A stretch of 64,000 nucleotides of DNA from PRS1 sp965250265 (GCA_965250265.1 CBDFNO010000010.1:62001-126000), one strand, 5' to 3'. Positions 1 through 8,618 are shown, counted from the stretch's first letter. Translations and numbers: made by a program. The notes: generated by a model from the letters alone, not told the origin.

Positions 1-1
1 T

Positions 2-898
2 GAAAAATTAGAAGCCTTAGCAACTGAGTGGGAATCGATACCAATGCTGGCCAGAACACATGGTCAACCAGCGTCTCCTACTCGCTTAGGTAAAGAAATT
101 GGGGTTTTTGTTGTTCGTCTCAAAGAACAATTCAATTTATTAAATGATATCCCTAGTGCAGCAAAATTTGGAGGTGCTACTGGGAATTTTAATGCTCACC
201 ATGTTGCATATCCTAATATCGATTGGAAAGATTTTGGTTCGAGTTTTGTTAATGAAAAATTGGGATTGCAGTATTCGTTTCCTACAACACAAATTGAGCA
301 TTACGACCATATGGCTGCTTTATTTGACTGCTTAAAGCGTATTAATACAATTATTATAGATTTAAACAGAGATATTTGGACTTATGTATCTATGGAATAC
401 TTTAAGCAAAAAATAAAAGAAGGCGAAGTTGGTAGCTCTGCAATGCCTCATAAAGTAAACCCTATAGATTTTGAAAATAGTGAAGGTAATCTAGGTCTTG
501 CTAATGCTATTTTTGAACACTTATCTGCTAAACTTCCTGTGTCTCGATTACAACGCGATTTAACCGACAGTACAGTATTACGAAATGTTGGCGTGCCTTT
601 TGGACATACGTTAATTGGTTTTAAATCAACTTTAAAAGGGCTCAATAAATTATTGCTAAATGAAGTGAAAATTGCTGGTGACCTAGAAAAGAATTGGGCT
701 GTTGTTGCTGAGGCTATTCAAACCATTTTACGACGTGAAGGTTATCCAAATCCTTATGAGGCACTTAAAAGCTTAACCAGAACTAATGAAGCCATAACAC
801 AAACTTCTATATCTAGCTTTATTGATTCTTTAAATGTCAGCGATGCTATTAAAACAGAACTTAGGGCTATTACACCAAGTAACTATACAGGAATTTAA
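2..898 (+). CDS. purB: Adenylosuccinate lyase, 5' end outside the window
   Basis: Adenylosuccinate lyase releases fumarate twice in purine synthesis: from SAICAR to give AICAR and from adenylosuccinate to give AMP. The frame is open from base 2 and shows 298 codons; the family is about 450 residues, so roughly a third is missing upstream. Near the visible start is ARTHGQPASPT, with a His typical of the active site. At about bases 430-466 is the fumarase/ASL superfamily signature GSSAMPHKVNPI, the mobile Ser loop that supplies the catalytic acid. The next gene begins inside this stop codon (TAATG), so the two are probably cotranscribed. Identification is secure; only the start is unseen. Confidence 0.96.
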   Translation, partial: EKLEALATEWESIPMLARTHGQPASPTRLGKEIGVFVVRLKEQFNLLNDIPSAAKFGGATGNFNAHHVAYPNIDWKDFGSSFVNEKLGLQYSFPTTQIEHYDHMAALFDCLKRINTIIIDLNRDIWTYVSMEYFKQKIKEGEVGSSAMPHKVNPIDFENSEGNLGLANAIFEHLSAKLPVSRLQRDLTDSTVLRNVGVPFGHTLIGFKSTLKGLNKLLLNEVKIAGDLEKNWAVVAEAIQTILRREGYPNPYEALKSLTRTNEAITQTSISSFIDSLNVSDAIKTELRAITPSNYTGI

Positions 899-1083
899 TG
901 AATGACAAAATAACTTTAATCTCTACTGCTGTCTTTACACTATTCTTTTTTGTAAGTGGATTGCTAGATATCATGGATCACTTTATAGTTAAAACAATTT
1001 TGTTTGTTCTTTTTTTTGGAATATTAGTAAATATAATTGTTGTAAAAACGAAAGATGAAGACAAAAAAAACCTGCCAGAATAG
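898..1083 (+). CDS. Small two-segment membrane protein
   Basis: A 61-residue protein of unknown function. It has two hydrophobic stretches, about residues 5-25 and 30-48, joined by a short DIMDH turn, and a charged tail (KTKDEDKK) that is probably cytoplasmic. The ATG shares one base with the purB stop codon, which suggests translational coupling. Its last codons form the left arm of a rho-independent terminator and its stop codon lies in the hairpin loop, so it is the last gene of the purB transcript. The coding potential, the membrane pattern and the tight coupling support a real gene, but no family is recognised. Confidence 0.7.
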   Translation: MNDKITLISTAVFTLFFFVSGLLDIMDHFIVKTILFVLFFGILVNIIVVKTKDEDKKNLPE

Positions 1084-1094
1084 GCAGGTTTTTT
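1069..1094 (+). terminator. Rho-independent terminator after purB operon
   Basis: A perfect 8-bp stem AACCTGCC (1069-1076) pairs with GGCAGGTT (1083-1090) across a six-base loop, followed by a T run. The left arm is inside the coding end of the small membrane gene and the TAG stop begins in the loop. Confidence 0.9.
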
Positions 1095-1136
1095 ATTAAT
1101 ATATTTTGTCTTCAAATTTAAACTATCGAAGTGTTT

Positions 1137-1691
1137 TTATTTACCTAATTGAAAGAAATCCATAAATTCTGCTACATTGTTTTCTTCAGTAGTTGCGTTT
1201 TTCATAACATCTCCTAACAACATTAGTTTTACAGGTTCCATATTATTTCCTAATACCCTAACTATCGCAAAGCCTTTTCCATTAGCGGATCCAAAAACAA
1301 TAAGCTCATCAATTGAAGTATCTGTTCCAATATATTTTACAATAATTTTACCATCCGTAGAGTTTCCTCCTCTAAATAGCTCTTCATATCTATCATCTTT
1401 TAAAATGTTTTGTACCTTAACAAGTTCAGCTTTATATTCTTCAACATTATCATCGGATAACATATAACCTAACATATTAAGTTTGTCTATAGACTCGTAC
1501 GCATCTTTTTGTTCTTCGGTTAAAGTAGTTTTATCAATATTAACAAAACTAGTAGGTATATCTACCGAAATGAAATTTGGTGTTTCTTGATTGTCAACGT
1601 AGTACCTTTGTAACGTCTCTCCATAGTTGCAGCTTGTTAAAACCGCAACTACAAAGAGTAACATCACAATATTTTTGATTGATGTGTTCAT
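1137..1691 (-). CDS. DUF4252 lipoprotein
   Basis: A 184-residue predicted lipoprotein: the N-terminus is a hydrophobic signal ending in VLTSC, with the lipidated Cys at about residue 21. The rest resembles DUF4252, a Bacteroidota family usually encoded beside ECF sigma factors; its biochemical role is not known to me. It is the last gene of a four-gene minus-strand run (sigma factor, anti-sigma-like protein, DUF4252, DUF4252 lipoprotein) with 19 bases to the previous gene. By context it is probably an envelope component of, or a target of, that sigma system. The family call rests on the neighbour's similarity and locus layout more than on a single motif. Confidence 0.75.
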   Translation of the reverse strand: MNTSIKNIVMLLFVVAVLTSCNYGETLQRYYVDNQETPNFISVDIPTSFVNIDKTTLTEEQKDAYESIDKLNMLGYMLSDDNVEEYKAELVKVQNILKDDRYEELFRGGNSTDGKIIVKYIGTDTSIDELIVFGSANGKGFAIVRVLGNNMEPVKLMLLGDVMKNATTEENNVAEFMDFFQLGK

Positions 1692-1710
1692 GATGGTAAT
1701 TTAATACTTT

Positions 1711-2283
1711 TTAATTTTTCTTATCTCCAGCTTTACCTAAATGCTTACCGCCTGGTAAATCCATTTTGTTTGCAAGTTTAGAAATTTGTTTAAGATCAAT
1801 ATCTCCTGTTAACGATAAAAGTACTGTTTCAATTTCGCGCTTTTCACCATTAATAGAAATATCTTTTCCTTTTGTTAATTCTTTTAAACCTGTAACAAAC
1901 ATTAATAGTTCTTTTACATGGTTTTCATCTTTTCCTTCTCTGACGTAGAATTTAACAGTTTGGTCACCATCTTTAATACGCATTAACTCTTCTAATTGAG
2001 AACTTTTTAAATAGCTACTTACTTTAGATTTCATCTCAGCAGAGATATTAGAATCTCCTGTTGTTAAAACCTTAAGGCTAGTTATTTTTTTAATTAAGTC
2101 GAAATATTCCTGATCTTCTTTATCATCTAAATTAACTTCTATCTGAGCAAGCATATTAAACATTTTCTGGTTTACTACTACCGAAGTAACACCATCCATA
2201 TCTTCAAATTTATCGAAGATACTCTGTCCATAGGACATTATTGGTAACACTGCTATTGCGATTATTAATACTAATTTTTTCAT
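1711..2283 (-). CDS. DUF4252 secreted protein
   Basis: A 190-residue secreted protein with a cleavable signal peptide (MKKLVLIIAIAVLPIMSYGQ) and no lipobox Cys. The body fits DUF4252: an early SVVVNQKMFNML segment, a central LKVLTTGD strand, and a late LLSLTGDIDLKQISKL segment, the most recognisable part. The C-terminus is Lys- and Gly-rich. It lies 25 bases after the anti-sigma-like gene and 19 bases before the second DUF4252 gene, so it belongs to the ECF sigma operon. A periplasmic or cell-surface role is inferred from the signal peptide; its function is otherwise unknown. Confidence 0.82.
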   Translation of the reverse strand: MKKLVLIIAIAVLPIMSYGQSIFDKFEDMDGVTSVVVNQKMFNMLAQIEVNLDDKEDQEYFDLIKKITSLKVLTTGDSNISAEMKSKVSSYLKSSQLEELMRIKDGDQTVKFYVREGKDENHVKELLMFVTGLKELTKGKDISINGEKREIETVLLSLTGDIDLKQISKLANKMDLPGGKHLGKAGDKKN

Positions 2284-2308
2284 GTTTCTAATTTTAATTG
2301 TTTATTAA

Positions 2309-2791
2309 TTATTCGTTTTTAAAAATTTTGTTTGTGGTATTCGAAAATTGATTGATGTAAGCCATATTTTCTGTACCCTTATTTAAGGATGAAGACATAA
2401 GCCCAAGAGCATCTATGTTTTCATTCCCTTTTTTAAATTGAGAGGATACTAAATTTAAAGCATCCATTGTTTGGTTATAAGCTAAGAGTTGATCTTCTGT
2501 AGGCTGTACAGGACTATTTACTTGTGTGTAAATACCAAACATTAAAACTGCTACTGCTGCGACTGAAATCCATTTATACAATGTATATGTTTTACTAGGT
2601 TTTAATGGAATGTCTTTAGTGAACTGTTCTTCCTGTGTGTGCAAAAAATACTGAAACATTGATTTATATACTTCCAAATGCGGCTCTACAGTTTCTTGAG
2701 TAAAATAGTTTTTTAACTGCTGCTCTTCTTGTAAAGTAGTTTCTCCGTTGTCGTACCTTTCTAATAATTGTTCTATGTTATCTAATACCAT
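2309..2791 (-). CDS. Probable anti-sigma membrane protein
   Basis: A 160-residue protein with an acidic N-terminal cytoplasmic part (about residues 1-70) that begins with a short helical segment of the type IEQLLERYDNGETTLQEEQQL, seen in Bacteroidota proteins encoded after ECF sigma factors. One membrane segment follows (about residues 75-90, ISVAAVAVLMFGIYTQV), then a short periplasmic tail with two similar stretches (LVSSQFKKGNENIDALG and LMSSSLNKGTENM). Its start overlaps the end of the sigma gene by 14 bases, a common sigma/anti-sigma arrangement. The anti-sigma role is inferred from topology and position; no canonical zinc anti-sigma motif is visible. Confidence 0.7.
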   Translation of the reverse strand: MVLDNIEQLLERYDNGETTLQEEQQLKNYFTQETVEPHLEVYKSMFQYFLHTQEEQFTKDIPLKPSKTYTLYKWISVAAVAVLMFGIYTQVNSPVQPTEDQLLAYNQTMDALNLVSSQFKKGNENIDALGLMSSSLNKGTENMAYINQFSNTTNKIFKNE

Positions 2792-3287
2792 AACTATGGG
2801 TTTTAGTTAATTTTTCTCTTAATGCTTTTCTTCCTCTGGATAAGGATACTCTAATTGCTGTTTCGTTCATGTCTAACATTTCAGAAATTTCACTAAAGTC
2901 GTATTGTTCAATATCTCTTAATTGTAATATTATTTTTTGCTGTTCAGGTAATTCCTCCATTATTTTAGAAACCCAGCTTAAACTGTCCGTTAATTCTACC
3001 TGTTTCTGCAACGATACATTATTATCTTGATAATTATTGTGCACAATTTTTAAATTTTGTGCATGTTTTGATTTCAGTTTATCAAGGCAAAAATTCTTTG
3101 TCATCGTCATTGAAAAAGCTTCTACATTTTTATAATTTTGTATTTGCTCTTTTTTATTCCAAAGTTTAAGTAGTATTTCCTGTGTTGCGTCTTCGGCTTC
3201 TTCAGTTGATACTAATAATCGCTTTGCTAAACGAAATACCTTATCTTTAAAAGGTAATACTATAGTTAAAAACTCCGACTCTCTCAT
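2778..3287 (-). CDS. ECF RNA polymerase sigma factor
   Basis: A 169-residue sigma-70 family protein of the extracytoplasmic-function type. Region 2 lies at about residues 10-75 (core-binding motif EDATQEILLKLW, then the -10 recognition part with YKNVEAFSMTMTKNFCLD). Region 4 lies at about residues 110-160 (LPEQQKIILQLRDIEQYDFSEIS, then a helix-turn-helix with AIRVSLSRGRKALREKL). Region 3 is absent, as usual for this class. It heads the minus-strand operon with a probable anti-sigma protein and two DUF4252 proteins. Its signal and regulon cannot be read from the sequence; autoregulation of its own operon is likely by analogy. Confidence 0.93.
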   Translation of the reverse strand: MRESEFLTIVLPFKDKVFRLAKRLLVSTEEAEDATQEILLKLWNKKEQIQNYKNVEAFSMTMTKNFCLDKLKSKHAQNLKIVHNNYQDNNVSLQKQVELTDSLSWVSKIMEELPEQQKIILQLRDIEQYDFSEISEMLDMNETAIRVSLSRGRKALREKLTKTHSYGIR

Positions 3288-3582
3288 TTATTGGTTAGTT
3301 AATCCTTTCTAGTCCATAAGGACATTTTTAAATTTAAAAGGATAAAATAGTTTTGCTATTTGTTATTACGACGATACAATCTTTATTTTGTTACAACGAT
3401 ATAAAAATTATTTTATCAGGAGTAAAATAAATAATAATTCCGTTTCACACAAATTGATTCTTACCTCAGCTAGAATGACAAATTCAAAGGTTTCTAAAAT
3501 CAAAATAATTAGGAGCTACATTTATTTTTTTATTTTGCAATAATGTAACTAACTTTAGAGTTTTAAAAGAAAAAAATAAGCT

Positions 3583-5052
3583 ATGAAAAGATTTACCCTA
3601 AATTCAGTTTTAGTAATTCTATTACTGGTTTTAACCCCTAGTTGTTTTAATGACGATAGAGATGACAATCTTATTCTTGCCAGCGAAATCAATGATTTTG
3701 TTTGGAAAGGTATGAATGCTGTCTATCTATATAAAGATAACATTCCAGACCTTGCTAATAATAGATTTTCTACCGACCAAGAATATGCCGATTATTTAAA
3801 TGGTTTTTCTACGCCTGAAGATTTATTTGAAAGCGTCATTTACCAAAGACAAACCGTTGATAGATTTAGTTGGATTGTGGATGATTATATAGCTTTGGAA
3901 CTGTCATTAGGAGGAACTAGTACAACTAATGGATTGCGTTTTTATTCATTTTCCGATCCTGGATCTTCAAATTCATCAGATAGAATTTTAGTGATAAGGC
4001 AAGTTGTACCAACTAGCACTGCCGATAATGCAGGCTTAATAAGAGGTCAATATATTATTCAAATTGATGGTGCTGAAATTACTTCCGAAAATGTAAACGA
4101 GTTATTAAGCCCTGAAACATACACATTGCACTTTGCTAACCTAAATGATAATGGTACTCCAGAAACAACTGATGATACATTTACGCCTAATGGAATTACC
4201 CTAAACTTAGCTAAAGCCTCTTTAACAGAAAACCCAGTTCACAAAACTGCAATTATTGACGTCGAAGGTGAGAAATTGGGGTATGTTTTATATAATAGAT
4301 TTAATCCAGATTTTGTAACCGAATTAAATAATGCTTTTGGGGAATTTGCATCTAATAATGTACAGCATTTAGTTTTAGACCTTCGCTATAATCCTGGTGG
4401 TAGGGTTGATACTGAAACTTTTTTAGCCAGTATGGTAACTGGTCAATTTATTGGGCAAGTTTTCACTAAAGTTATTTATAATAACGACTTACAAGCAAAT
4501 AACACAGACTTTGATTTTACAAATAGTATAAGTGGTAACTCTATTAATAGTTTAGGATTGAATAAAGTGTATGTATTAACAACAATTGGATCTGCATCCG
4601 CAAGTGAAGGGCTAATAAATGGATTAAGTCCTTATATTGAGGTAGTACAAATAGGAACTAAAACAACTGGTAAAACACAAGCTTCAATAACAATTTACGA
4701 TTCACCCGATTTAGTAAATAAAAATGATGTTAATCCAAATCATACGTATGCTATGCAACCTCTTGTCGCTAATGCCACAAACGTAGATAATCAAGCTGTT
4801 CCTAGTTCTGGTTTAATTCCAGATATAGAAGTTTTAGAAAATGTATATAATTTAGGCATCTTCGGTGATGTGAATGAACCGTTATTAGCCGCGGCAATAG
4901 CAAACATTACAGGTTCTGGAAGAACCTCTTATCCGGTTTTACAATTTGATATCAAGTCCAATGATTTTTTACCTTTTGAAAAAGGTGGTGGTATGTATAT
5001 CGATAATACACTTCCAAAAGAGACTTTTAAACGATTAATATTCAATCAATAA
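3583..5052 (+). CDS. S41 family peptidase lipoprotein (tail-specific protease-like)
   Basis: A 489-residue carboxy-terminal-processing-type serine peptidase. A signal peptide ends in LTPSC, giving a lipoprotein anchored at Cys21. A PDZ domain lies at about residues 120-195 (ADNAGLIRGQYIIQIDG). The S41 catalytic domain follows: LVLDLRYNPGG (about residue 265) and GSASASEG, holding the nucleophile Ser near residue 338, with the general-base Lys of TTGKTQ about 24 residues later. That Ser/Lys pair is typical of the family. It stands alone, with about 295 non-coding bases upstream shared with the divergent sigma operon. The substrate is unknown; envelope protein processing is the likely role. Confidence 0.92.
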   Translation: MKRFTLNSVLVILLLVLTPSCFNDDRDDNLILASEINDFVWKGMNAVYLYKDNIPDLANNRFSTDQEYADYLNGFSTPEDLFESVIYQRQTVDRFSWIVDDYIALELSLGGTSTTNGLRFYSFSDPGSSNSSDRILVIRQVVPTSTADNAGLIRGQYIIQIDGAEITSENVNELLSPETYTLHFANLNDNGTPETTDDTFTPNGITLNLAKASLTENPVHKTAIIDVEGEKLGYVLYNRFNPDFVTELNNAFGEFASNNVQHLVLDLRYNPGGRVDTETFLASMVTGQFIGQVFTKVIYNNDLQANNTDFDFTNSISGNSINSLGLNKVYVLTTIGSASASEGLINGLSPYIEVVQIGTKTTGKTQASITIYDSPDLVNKNDVNPNHTYAMQPLVANATNVDNQAVPSSGLIPDIEVLENVYNLGIFGDVNEPLLAAAIANITGSGRTSYPVLQFDIKSNDFLPFEKGGGMYIDNTLPKETFKRLIFNQ

Positions 5053-5170
5053 AAAGCCACTCATTGAGCAACTTTCTTAGTCCATAAACTTTGAAAAGTT
5101 GTAATAATTCTACATTAAGTAAGTCTTAAAATGTATTTGAAATATAAACTAGGCTATATATTTACAATAT

Positions 5171-5188
5171 ATACGTGACATCACGTAT
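5171..5188. promoter_or_regulatory. 18-bp palindrome, candidate operator
   Basis: ATACGTGA (5171-5178) and TCACGTAT (5181-5188) form a perfect inverted repeat around a two-base spacer. It abuts the -33-like TTG of the promoter for the HEIGH protease gene, a position suited to an activator or repressor dimer. No cognate regulator is encoded next to it. Confidence 0.5.
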
Positions 5189-5218
5189 TGTTTGGTATAA
5201 ATAAAAATTCTAGGTTTG
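5188..5218 (+). promoter_or_regulatory. Bacteroidota-type promoter of the HEIGH protease gene
   Basis: TTG (5188-5190) and TAGGTTTG (5211-5218) are separated by 20 bases, matching the Flavobacterium consensus TTG-N17-23-TAnnTTTG. The expected start of transcription is about 5225, leaving a leader of about 25 bases before the ATG at 5250. Confidence 0.6.
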
Positions 5219-5249
5219 TAATTAATAATAACCTAAATTTTTAAAAAAC

Positions 5250-6266
5250 ATGAAACGCATAACGATTATTTTTGCCTGCTTTTTTGTCTTTAATTGTAGT
5301 AATGATAATGAATCCTTAACTACGGAAACTTTAAACAATACAAATAAAATTATTGTTTTTGGAAAAAAGAGCGATATCAACAAAGCAATTAAAAATAAAA
5401 CTTTAAAAAATCTTATGCAAGTCAATGAGACAATACCTCTAACTGAAGTTACTTGTTATGATAATACTGGATATAATGGCAATACTGGAGGCTCTAATGA
5501 TGATGACTCAGGAGGCGGTAAACCAATCCCTGATGGACAAGACGGTAATGGTAACTGGTATCGCTCTTTTTCAACATTTGCAGGGGATATGTATATATCA
5601 AATGATTCCGATCCAGATGCAATTCGAAGAGTTGAACTAATTGGTGATGTTTTATGCTATGATCCATATTATTCTCAAAATTCTTATATTAATGTTATAG
5701 TTGAGAATTCAGTAAATTTCAACTGGGTAAATGCTGTAAATACTGCCATTTCTGAATGGAATGATGCTATAAATAACAACCCTAATAATGATGGTGTTGC
5801 TAGTATTTTCCATCCTGACAGTCCACATATTTATTTTAGGTTGGCAAATCAAGCAAATGAAAATGATTATGCAAATATTACTATACGAATGATACCAAGT
5901 TCAAATTTTCACAATCCAAATGCAGTAGCATCAGCACGAGTAGGTAATTATCAATTAATTGCCAATGGTGTATTTAGACATTTTGTTGGTGATGATTTAA
6001 GAATAAATGAAGATTTTGCAAATTATGGATCGCAGTTTGCTATAACAGCTATGGTTCATGAAATAGGGCATAATTTAGGCTTTCGCCATTCAAACACAAA
6101 TGCACCAAATATTGCTGGTACTTCTCAAAACAATCAATCGGTAATGAATTCACATGTGCAAAATGGCTGGAATTCGCAAGGCTTTTATAGTGAAGATCTA
6201 TTAGCTATAGACAGAATTTTTAATGTGCAAACTGATTGGATTATACTTGATTGTAGTGATAGATAA
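5250..6266 (+). CDS. HEIGH-type zinc metalloprotease (M57-like) lipoprotein
   Basis: A 338-residue predicted lipoprotein (signal ending in VFNC, Cys16) with a zincin active site. The motif HEIGHNLGFRH occupies residues 270-280: three His zinc ligands and the catalytic Glu in HExxHxxGxxH form. The HEIGH wording is the hallmark of the dual-action HEIGH (M57) peptidases. Residues 70-100 form a Gly/Asp-rich linker, probably flexible or metal-binding. About 45 residues follow the active site, including a VMNSH segment placed where a Met-turn is expected. It is transcribed alone from its own promoter. Secretion to the cell surface and broad protein degradation are inferences; the substrate is unknown. 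Confidence 0.88.
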   Translation: MKRITIIFACFFVFNCSNDNESLTTETLNNTNKIIVFGKKSDINKAIKNKTLKNLMQVNETIPLTEVTCYDNTGYNGNTGGSNDDDSGGGKPIPDGQDGNGNWYRSFSTFAGDMYISNDSDPDAIRRVELIGDVLCYDPYYSQNSYINVIVENSVNFNWVNAVNTAISEWNDAINNNPNNDGVASIFHPDSPHIYFRLANQANENDYANITIRMIPSSNFHNPNAVASARVGNYQLIANGVFRHFVGDDLRINEDFANYGSQFAITAMVHEIGHNLGFRHSNTNAPNIAGTSQNNQSVMNSHVQNGWNSQGFYSEDLLAIDRIFNVQTDWIILDCSDR

Positions 6267-6307
6267 TGTGGATGATATAACAACTTTAGATTAATCTATA
6301 ATAACAA

Positions 6308-6345
6308 AATAAAGAGGCTGTTCTTTTCTACAGCCTCTTCTCGTT
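6308..6345. terminator. Bidirectional hairpin terminator between convergent genes
   Basis: AAGAGGCTGT (6312-6321) pairs perfectly with ACAGCCTCTT (6330-6339) around an eight-base pyrimidine loop. On the minus strand it is followed by a T-rich run, so it mainly serves the receptor gene; it can also stop the protease transcript. Confidence 0.85.
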
Positions 6346-8273
6346 TAAAAAATTAAGCTAAATCCAATATTTACATTTCTTCCTTTAGTAGAATATCCAT
6401 ATAATTCTTGGTAGTCTTCATTTAAAACATTCGTAATATTTGCAAAAAGCGTCAGCTTATCATTAATAATCTTATGGCTTATGTAAAAATCTAATAAACT
6501 ATAAGATTTTAAACTTACTGCTTCACTTTCAAAGGTTGTACTATTAAAAAACGCATCTGCTCTAGTGTCATTAAATTGATAAGACAAGCTCATAAAGGTA
6601 GCTTCACATGCCTGATAATTCAATTTAACATTCACTTTTAATTCCGGAATACGAAGATTTAAATCGTCTTCGACCTTAGTAAATGTTGCATTCGCTTTTA
6701 TATTTAAGCTATTTGTGAACTTATAATCTGCATTAAATTCTATACCACTAGCATTAAAATCTTTATCTACATTACTATATTGAAACACAAAACTTCCTAA
6801 ATCAATAAAATCGATAAAATTAGTTTCGGTTCTATTAAAATAAACCAAGTTAAAAGTTGCCTTATCCTTTAAACCAAGCTCTGCTCCTATTTCAATTGTG
6901 GTATTCTCTTCTGGTTTTAAATCAATATTACCATAAGTAGGTTCGAATAATTGAAACAACGAAGGCGCTATATATGCAGTGCTATAACTCGCTAATCCTT
7001 TTATATACCCAAAATTTACATTTTTTTTAAATGAAGGATTTACACCATATACTATATGAGAACCATACTCACTATGGTTATTTAATCTTGTTCCCGCATT
7101 TACGCTTAATCCGAAATCTGAAACGAATACAACATTAACATAAGGATCTATAATAGTAAATGAAGCATCACCTGGATTTATACTTTGTTCAAACTCCGTC
7201 GCTCCAAACGGAATTATAAAACTCTCCATGTCATTTTCCTGAAGGCTAACACCTAAAACAGTATAAAAGACATTATTAAAATTATACTTGTTGTATAGAT
7301 CTGTTACAAATCCTTCAGAATTAAATCGGGAAGGGAAGCCAGATTCAATATCTCTTGCTATATTGTTATAAATAGCATTAAGAGTAATGCTTCCATTTTT
7401 ATAATTATATTCTTGGGCAATGCCAAGTCTGTATTGATTTGTCGTTAAACGATTATCGGCATCAGTAAATATAAATCCATCATCGAAATCTGCTTTATAT
7501 TTATCAAAACTTGCATAAACATTTAGTTTAAACGAATTGGAAAAATTGTAGCCTAATTTTAAATTTCCATTTATCGAATTAAAAACATCAGCTTCGGTAC
7601 CATCTGCTATAGCTGATAAACCATCCGTAAATTGATTTCCAAAACTTACTAAATAGTTAAACTTATCCAGTGTTCCATTAACAGCAACACTATTTTTAAA
7701 GTTTTCAATATTATAGTTATTATCATTCTGAGATTGATTACTTCCTAAAACACTTCTAAAACTAGTCGATATAGGTTTTTTGGATGATTTTTTTAAGGTA
7801 ATGTTGATTACTGCTGTAGCAGCTCCAGAACCATACAGAGTACTTGAGGCACCTTTTAAAATTTCTATGGACTCTACCTGATCTGCATTTAATAACCGTA
7901 GATCGTAGTCGTTCGCAATTTGAGAAGCATCTGTTACCGCAATGCCATCAATTAATACTAATACTTGCCTATTACGACCACCACGTACAAAATAGCTTAG
8001 GTTTTGTCCTGCATTACTTTTTGTTCCATTAATTTCAATTCCAACGGTAGAATTAATAATTTCTGCAATACTTTTTCCCTGTAATTGCTGTAATTCTTCT
8101 TGTGTAATTTTAGTAATTACTTTTCCAGAATCTTCTTTCTTAATTTCAAAGCGAGAATTTGTAATTACAACTTCCTCTAATTGTACTACTTTGGTTTCCT
8201 CGTCCTGTTGCGAAAAACCAAATACCGAGATAAGTGTAAAACATACACTTAAAACACATAGTTTTTTGTTCAT
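6345..8273 (-). CDS. btuB: TonB-dependent outer membrane cobalamin receptor
   Basis: A 642-residue TonB-dependent receptor with a signal peptide (to about residue 20), a TonB-box-like stretch (TKVVQLEEVVITNSR, residues 27-41), a plug domain (about 45-165, with FVRGGRNRQVLVLIDG and ILKGASSTLYGSGAATAVIN) and a C-terminal beta-barrel ending in the aromatic residue of NIGFSLIF. Length is typical of BtuB-type receptors. A cobalamin riboswitch of consensus form lies directly upstream on the same strand, and a divergent ABC import operon follows on the other strand, so the substrate is very probably vitamin B12 or a related corrinoid. A siderophore receptor is possible by protein alone but unlikely given the riboswitch. 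Confidence 0.92.
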   Translation of the reverse strand: MNKKLCVLSVCFTLISVFGFSQQDEETKVVQLEEVVITNSRFEIKKEDSGKVITKITQEELQQLQGKSIAEIINSTVGIEINGTKSNAGQNLSYFVRGGRNRQVLVLIDGIAVTDASQIANDYDLRLLNADQVESIEILKGASSTLYGSGAATAVINITLKKSSKKPISTSFRSVLGSNQSQNDNNYNIENFKNSVAVNGTLDKFNYLVSFGNQFTDGLSAIADGTEADVFNSINGNLKLGYNFSNSFKLNVYASFDKYKADFDDGFIFTDADNRLTTNQYRLGIAQEYNYKNGSITLNAIYNNIARDIESGFPSRFNSEGFVTDLYNKYNFNNVFYTVLGVSLQENDMESFIIPFGATEFEQSINPGDASFTIIDPYVNVVFVSDFGLSVNAGTRLNNHSEYGSHIVYGVNPSFKKNVNFGYIKGLASYSTAYIAPSLFQLFEPTYGNIDLKPEENTTIEIGAELGLKDKATFNLVYFNRTETNFIDFIDLGSFVFQYSNVDKDFNASGIEFNADYKFTNSLNIKANATFTKVEDDLNLRIPELKVNVKLNYQACEATFMSLSYQFNDTRADAFFNSTTFESEAVSLKSYSLLDFYISHKIINDKLTLFANITNVLNEDYQELYGYSTKGRNVNIGFSLIF

Positions 8274-8356
8274 TTTAATTAATTGTTACTCGAGAATAGT
8301 ATGTAAATCATACCAAAACTTTTATCCCGAAAGTTTGACTTATTTCTGTTGAAAAT

Positions 8357-8535
8357 GGCAGGTCTCCTGACTCTCGTCTTATTACTTACCTTCCCGATTC
8401 AATAGAGTCAGTGGTTTTGAAGTTTTAGTATTAAGCATTCGCAAAAGCGAACTAAGATTACAGTTGCGGGAACAGTTCTGGATTCTAACCAGATTCCCTT
8501 TTAATCTTTCAAAATAAGCTTTGAAAAGAACCAAA
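8357..8535 (-). promoter_or_regulatory. Cobalamin (B12) riboswitch
   Basis: Read on the minus strand, the leader begins with GGTTCTTTT, then GGGAATCTGGTT, AATCCAGAACTGTTCCCG and CAACTGTAA. After a variable arm come CCACTG and CGGGAAGGTAAGT, and finally the B12 box AGTCAGGAGACCTGCC (8372-8357). Each matches a conserved block of the adenosylcobalamin/cobalamin aptamer, in order. It lies 84 bases before the btuB ATG. Known members shut down transport genes when cobalamin is plentiful, usually by hiding the start region or forming a terminator. I could not prove which mechanism applies here. Confidence 0.96.
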
Positions 8536-8543
8536 TTTTGTTG

Positions 8544-8578
8544 CGAAAGTAAACATTTTGTTTATTGATTCTAACAAA
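8544..8578 (-). promoter_or_regulatory. Promoter for the riboswitch-btuB transcript
   Basis: On the minus strand TTTG (8578-8575) and TACTTTCG (8551-8544, one mismatch to TAnnTTTG) are 23 bases apart. Transcription would begin at about 8537, right at the 5' end of the aptamer, which supports this placement. Confidence 0.5.
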
Positions 8579-8592
8579 ACCTTAAATAATCT

Positions 8593-8600
8593 TATTTTTG
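8593..8600 (+). promoter_or_regulatory. Candidate -7 element for the btuF operon
   Basis: TATTTTTG fits TAnnTTTG exactly; a TTG at 8565-8567 lies 25 bases upstream, slightly wider than usual. If it is real, transcription starts near 8606 and the leader is only about 13 bases. That excludes the upstream TTG at 8598 as the start codon. Confidence 0.35.
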
Positions 8601-8618
8601 AATTTAAAAAATAGACTT

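Noticed and set aside
1177..1467. A 96-codon frame opposite the DUF4252 lipoprotein gene
   Set aside because: It is wholly antisense to a gene with a clear signal peptide and family; its protein has no domain.
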